The position numbers were made by a program, and so were the translations under genes. From positions 62,001 through 126,000 of the forward strand of contig JACKPJ010000004.1 of the NCBI GenBank assembly GCA_024233625.1: a stretch of 64,000 nucleotides of DNA, written 5' to 3'. This stretch comes from Deltaproteobacteria bacterium (GTDB lineage Bacteria; UBA10199; DSSB01). The notes beneath the pieces were generated by a model. That model did not search any database and was not told the origin of the DNA. It worked only from the letters and a program-made list of their open reading frames with translations. Below are positions 60,459-64,000 of the stretch, piece by piece (position 1 is the stretch's first letter; every line of letters starts with the position of its first letter).

Positions 60459-61013
60459 ATGAAATTAAAACTCAATCAAAAAAATATGTTGTCGGGTTTA
60501 AGTATCGCTTTGCTTATATTTTTTGTTCAGGGAACTCTGCAAGCACGTGGTGATTATAAACAGTTTACGGAAAAAAAGGATAAACTGACTTATGTTGTGG
60601 ATGGAATGTTTCAAATATCCAAAGCGACTGATGAATGGGATACCCAAGATTCTCATCAAGATAATTCCCCTGTAAAATGGGTATTGCATGTTTCAGGAGA
60701 TAACCCTGAAGTTCGTTTGCGTTATGACTTTAATCCCAAGGGAAGCGATGCCTTTAAGTATGGTGTTCATGTTAAGGATATGCTAAAAAGTCGCGGCATC
60801 AACGTGGAACGTGTCTATTATCGTAACATCAATGGTCGCAAGGCTTCAATTATTAAAGGAATCGATCGTGACCGTGAAAAGCGTTGGTTGATCGCTGTTT
60901 GGCGAAATAAGAGCCGTGGCTTTTTGTTAGAGTGCTCGGTAGAGCCCGGAAAATTTCATAAGTACCGTGAGCAATTTAACGAGATGATTAATTCGGTTCA
61001 TATTTTGAAGTAA
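60459..61013 (+). CDS. Exported protein of unknown function
   Basis: I choose ATG 60459, with GGAGA five bases upstream, over the in-frame ATG 60447. The 184-residue product has a signal peptide (KLKLNQKNMLSGLSIALLIF, cleavage after LQA). The mature part is beta-rich and charged, with WDTQDSHQDN, VKWVLHVSGDNPEVRLRYDF and RRWLIAVW-like segments (DREKRWLIAVWRNKSRGFLL). No lipobox or known domain is seen. A periplasmic location is inferred. It interrupts the butanoate run, so its expression may be linked, but no role is implied. Confidence 0.65.
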   Translation: MKLKLNQKNMLSGLSIALLIFFVQGTLQARGDYKQFTEKKDKLTYVVDGMFQISKATDEWDTQDSHQDNSPVKWVLHVSGDNPEVRLRYDFNPKGSDAFKYGVHVKDMLKSRGINVERVYYRNINGRKASIIKGIDRDREKRWLIAVWRNKSRGFLLECSVEPGKFHKYREQFNEMINSVHILK

Positions 61014-61199
61014 TGCTTTTAAAACAGCAAAATTTAATGAGATTTTTTTAAAAAAGCGTTAAAAAAATTCTAGTGCGTTCTGCAGCGCGCAGCTTTAATT
61101 AATAGAAAAATAAAGGTTTTTTTAATTTTTATAACTGCATACCCGATGTTCTTAAATTCAGTTTTAACTTGTTTGCCTGAAAAATTGAGGTTTTAAAAA

Positions 61200-62348
61200 A
61201 TGGACTTTCAACTCAATGATGAACAAAAAATGATACGAGATATGGCTCGTCAATTTGCCCAAAACGAGTTGGTTCCGGCTGCAGCAGAACTTGATGAGAA
61301 GAGCGAATTCCTTTCTCGTCATTTGCCTAAGATGGCTGAGCTAGGTTTGATGGGAATGATGATTCCAACTGAGTGGGGTGGTTCGGGTTTGGACATGCTC
61401 AGTTATGTCTTGGCCTTGGAAGAAATTTCCGTGGGATGTGCTTCTACTGCCGTGACCATGTCGGTGAATAATTCCTTGTACTGTAGCTCGATTTTGCGTT
61501 TTGCTAATGATTCCCTAAAAGAAAAATACCTCATACCCTTTGCCAGTGGTCAAAAGTTGGGAGCCTACTGTCTCTCCGAGCCAGGGACAGGTTCGGATGC
61601 TGCCAATCAGCAGACGACAGCCAAGCTTTCGGGTGATAAGTATATCCTCAACGGACGCAAAAACTTTATTACCAATGGCCCTCATGCCGATGCCATGATC
61701 GTTTATGCGATGACAGATAAAGAAAAACGTCACAAGGGAATTTCGGCATTCATTGTTGATAAGGATTTTCCTGGTTTTTATGTCGGAAAAATCGAGAAGA
61801 AATTAGGAATTCGGGCTTCTTCGACTTCAGAGATCATTTTAGAAAACTGTGAAGTGCCCAAGGAAAATCTCTTAGGTGAAGAAGGTCAAGGCTTTACCCT
61901 TGCGATGAATACTTTGGATAGTGGCCGTGTGGGTATTGCAACTCAAGCCTTGGGAATTGCGCGTGCGGCTTTTGAAGCTGCTGCCAGATATTCCTTAGAG
62001 CGTGAGGCCTTCGGTCAGGTAATTGGGCAGTTTCAGGCCATTCAGCATTATCTTGCCGACATGGCAAAAGATATTGACGCCGGTCGTTTGCTGACACATC
62101 GCGCAGCTTGGCTCAAAGATCAAGGTAAAGACATCAATCGTGAAGGCGCTATGGCCAAATTATTTTGTTCCGAGGCAGCGATGTGGATCACCAATAAAGC
62201 GATTCAGATTCACGGAGGCTATGGTTATATTACAGAATATCCCGTTGAACGCTTTTTCCGTGATGCGAAGATTACCGAAATCTACGAAGGCACCAGTGAG
62301 ATTCAACGACTTGTCATTGCCAGGAGTGTGTTGAAGGAATTTAGTTAA
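61200..62348 (+). CDS. Acyl-CoA dehydrogenase (short-chain/butyryl type)
   Basis: A 382-residue FAD enzyme that oxidises an acyl-CoA to the trans-2-enoyl-CoA, or works in reverse with an electron-transfer partner. AYCLSEPGTGSDAANQQT binds FAD, KNFITNGPHAD and QAIQHYLADMA are conserved, and the catalytic base is Glu363 in ITEIYEGTSEIQR, the position used by butyryl-CoA and other short-chain dehydrogenases. Its stop overlaps the mutase start by one base (TAATG). No etfAB genes are in the window. Confidence 0.92.
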   Translation: MDFQLNDEQKMIRDMARQFAQNELVPAAAELDEKSEFLSRHLPKMAELGLMGMMIPTEWGGSGLDMLSYVLALEEISVGCASTAVTMSVNNSLYCSSILRFANDSLKEKYLIPFASGQKLGAYCLSEPGTGSDAANQQTTAKLSGDKYILNGRKNFITNGPHADAMIVYAMTDKEKRHKGISAFIVDKDFPGFYVGKIEKKLGIRASSTSEIILENCEVPKENLLGEEGQGFTLAMNTLDSGRVGIATQALGIARAAFEAAARYSLEREAFGQVIGQFQAIQHYLADMAKDIDAGRLLTHRAAWLKDQGKDINREGAMAKLFCSEAAMWITNKAIQIHGGYGYITEYPVERFFRDAKITEIYEGTSEIQRLVIARSVLKEFS

Positions 62349-63931
62349 TGAAAAAATATTCCACCCTCTCAGGGATCGAACTCAAAGAACTCTACACTGC
62401 TGAAGATCTGAAAGATTTTTCAGAGTCCGAAAAACTTGGCAAGCCAGGGGAGTTTCCCTACACCCGTGGGGTGTATCCCAATATGTACCGAGGCCGTCAG
62501 TGGACGATGCGTCAATTTGCAGGTTTTGCGACTCCCGAAGCCACTAATCAGCGCTTTCATTATTTGATTGAGCATGGGCAAACGGGACTTTCGGTGGCTT
62601 TTCATTTTCCGACCTTGATGGGTTATGATTCGGATTCCCCACGGGCTCGGGGTGAAGTCGGAGTTTGCGGAGTCGCCGTGGATACGCTTCAAGATATGGA
62701 GATTCTCTTCGATAAGATTCCTTTGGATCAAGTGACGACTTCCATGACAATCAATCCTCCTGCATCGGTTTTGCTTTGTATGTACATTGCGGTTGCCGAA
62801 AAGCAGGGCGTGCCTTACGAAAAAATTGGTGGGACGATTCAAAATGATATCTTAAAAGAATACATTGCGCAACATTCCTATATTTTCCCCCCCGACCCCT
62901 CGATGCGTTTAATTGTCGACTCAATTGAGTTTTGTAGTCAAAAATTGCCGAAGTTCAATCCTATCAGTATTAGTGGTTATCATATTCGAGAGGCTGGTTC
63001 GACGGCAGCACAAGAGCTGGCCTTTACCATTGCCGATGGCATTGCTTACGTTCAGGCCTGTATCGACCGTGGTCTCGATGTTGACGACTTTGCGCCTCGT
63101 CTCAGTTTTTTTTGGGACATTCATAACGATTTTTTTGAAGAGATTGCCAAGCTGCGGGCTGCGCGCCGGATGTGGGCTCACATCATGCGTGATCGTTTTA
63201 AAGCCAAAAATTCCGCTTCTTATCGCATGCGTTTTCATTGTCAAACTGCTGGAGTTAGTCTCACAGCCCAACAACCCTATAATAATATCGCTCGAGTTGC
63301 GATTCAGGCTTTGGCCGGAGTTTTAGGGGGAACCCAATCTCTGCACACCAATTCCTTTGACGAAACTCTGGCCTTGCCCAGTGATGAGTCCGTCCGCATT
63401 GCCTTGCGTACCCAGCAAATCATTGCTCATGAAAGCAAGGTCTCCAATACAGTGGATCCACTTGCGGGTTCTTATTTTGTGGAATCTTTGACCAACACTT
63501 TAGAGGAGCAAGCTGGTGAGTACATTCGCAAGATTGATGAGATGGGTGGCATGGTCGAAGCCGTGAAACAAGGGTTCCCCATGCAAGAAATTGCCGAGGC
63601 CTCAGCCAATTTTCAACAAGCTGTCGAGTCGGGAGAGGAAAAAATCGTTGGCGTCAATGACTTTATTTTAGAGGAGGAAGCTCCTCCCGAAATTCTTAAA
63701 ATTGATCACAGCGTCGAAAAAAAACAGATTGCTAATTTAGAAAAAGTGCGTCAGGAACGCGATTCTCAAGCGGTCCAACAATCTTTAAAACGATTGCGTG
63801 AGGTCGCCAATAGTCAGACAAATCTCATGCCGATTATTTTAGAAGCGGTGAAGACTTATGCCAGTGTAGGTGAGATTATGGGAGTTTTACGGGAAGAGTG
63901 GGGGGAGTATCAGGATCCCTGCATCATTTAG
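62348..63931 (+). CDS. Stand-alone acyl-CoA mutase large subunit, isobutyryl-CoA mutase-like
   Basis: A 527-residue mutase barrel domain that ends naturally without a cobalamin-binding domain, as in IcmA or archaeal McmA1; a separate small B12 subunit would be needed and may lie beyond the window. FPYTRGVYPNMYRGRQWTMR and GYHIREAGSTAAQELAF confirm the family. Phe57 in MRQFAGF and Gln175 in KEYIAQHSYIFPP replace the Tyr and Arg that bind the methylmalonyl carboxylate; Phe/Gln is the isobutyryl-CoA mutase pair. It is coupled to an acyl-CoA dehydrogenase and follows butyryl-CoA pathway genes, which supports butyryl/isobutyryl-CoA interconversion. Close relatives acting on pivalyl- or 2-hydroxyisobutyryl-CoA cannot be excluded. 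Confidence 0.85.
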   Translation: MKKYSTLSGIELKELYTAEDLKDFSESEKLGKPGEFPYTRGVYPNMYRGRQWTMRQFAGFATPEATNQRFHYLIEHGQTGLSVAFHFPTLMGYDSDSPRARGEVGVCGVAVDTLQDMEILFDKIPLDQVTTSMTINPPASVLLCMYIAVAEKQGVPYEKIGGTIQNDILKEYIAQHSYIFPPDPSMRLIVDSIEFCSQKLPKFNPISISGYHIREAGSTAAQELAFTIADGIAYVQACIDRGLDVDDFAPRLSFFWDIHNDFFEEIAKLRAARRMWAHIMRDRFKAKNSASYRMRFHCQTAGVSLTAQQPYNNIARVAIQALAGVLGGTQSLHTNSFDETLALPSDESVRIALRTQQIIAHESKVSNTVDPLAGSYFVESLTNTLEEQAGEYIRKIDEMGGMVEAVKQGFPMQEIAEASANFQQAVESGEEKIVGVNDFILEEEAPPEILKIDHSVEKKQIANLEKVRQERDSQAVQQSLKRLREVANSQTNLMPIILEAVKTYASVGEIMGVLREEWGEYQDPCII

Positions 63932-63995
63932 AGAGTGCTCAAAAAAAGGCAATCTACTTTTTCCGCTTCGTATCTTAACCTTTTTGAACACTCTC
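63931..63995. repeat. 15-bp inverted repeat after the mutase gene
   Basis: GAGAGTGCTCAAAAA (63931-63945) and TTTTTGAACACTCTC (63981-63995) pair with a single mismatch around a 35-base loop. The left arm overlaps the mutase stop codon. The loop does not match the cloverleaf core, so it is a different structure, possibly a terminator or an attachment-type repeat. Confidence 0.55.
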
Positions 63996-64000
63996 GAAAC

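Noticed and set aside
62348..63931. Interpretation of the 527-residue mutase as a truncated MutB pseudogene
   Set aside because: It ends at a natural stop in the right place for the stand-alone large-subunit class, its barrel motifs are intact and it is coupled to the upstream gene.
1..64000. CRISPR arrays, tRNA and rRNA genes
   Set aside because: I found no regularly spaced repeats and no tRNA or rRNA-like sequence on reading the intergenic regions; a tRNAscan or Infernal run would be decisive.

Overview
The window is a moderately AT-rich bacterial chromosome segment with dense, mostly ordinary housekeeping and metabolic genes and one striking accessory block. A prepilin peptidase, a probable bacterial ceramide (sphingolipid) gene trio, a GatCAB amidotransferase and several B12-dependent acyl-CoA mutases suggest a Gram-negative, proteobacterium-like organism, perhaps of the former Deltaproteobacteria or Bdellovibrionota. 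No rRNA or tRNA gene is present to settle this. I saw no transposase, phage gene or CRISPR array.

Layout. 1-4.5 kb: a truncated MDR oxidoreductase, small unknown proteins, a HAD phosphatase and ilvE. 4.6-9.4 kb: a minus-strand run gatC-gatA-gatB-mtnA leading towards ilvE. 9.5-11.8 kb: prepilin peptidase, a DUF2071 protein and a DUF4328 membrane protein. 12.1-19.5 kb: aromatic-pathway genes (aroC, fused aroK-aroB, aroQ), a TPR protein and hisS, with an 810-bp non-coding stretch full of hairpins at 13.35-14.16 kb. 19.5-22.7 kb: a 38-residue membrane ORF, a GT4 glycosyltransferase, a UPF0104/AglD-like membrane protein and a phosphopantetheinyl transferase. 22.7-33.1 kb: B12 mutase metabolism, with an ethylmalonyl-CoA-mutase-type gene beside one MeaB GTPase, and mutA-mutB separated from a second MeaB by two toxin-antitoxin-like cassettes; a HicAB module follows. 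33.9-36.3 kb: an orphan 2-oxoacid dehydrogenase E1 beta, a type II thioesterase and a methyltransferase. 36.6-40.2 kb: an SDR reductase, a GNAT-like acyltransferase and serine palmitoyltransferase, read as a ceramide synthesis operon. 57.4-63.9 kb: thiolase, 3-hydroxyacyl-CoA dehydrogenase, enoyl-CoA hydratase, acyl-CoA dehydrogenase and a stand-alone mutase large subunit whose substrate-site residues look like isobutyryl-CoA mutase.

The unexplained part is 40.48-57.20 kb: eight consecutive plus-strand genes (about 16.7 kb) encoding large, helical, soluble-looking proteins I cannot assign to any family. Seven share a degenerate N-terminal module, four share a central helical domain, four carry the same short motif 79-82 residues from the C-terminus followed by a basic disordered tail, and nearly all end in basic residues. 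The remaining member has a tandem Trp/Cys repeat and a Gly/Ala-rich hydrophobic C-terminus. This looks like a co-inherited, diversified protein system and is the best candidate for an undescribed one.

A second unusual signal is a dispersed structured DNA element present three times (about 11.88-12.05, 23.70-23.85 and 37.61-37.77 kb). Its core of about 101-103 bp is conserved and shows compensatory base changes in two internal stems. It is flanked by long outer arms that pair with each other within each copy but are unrelated between copies.
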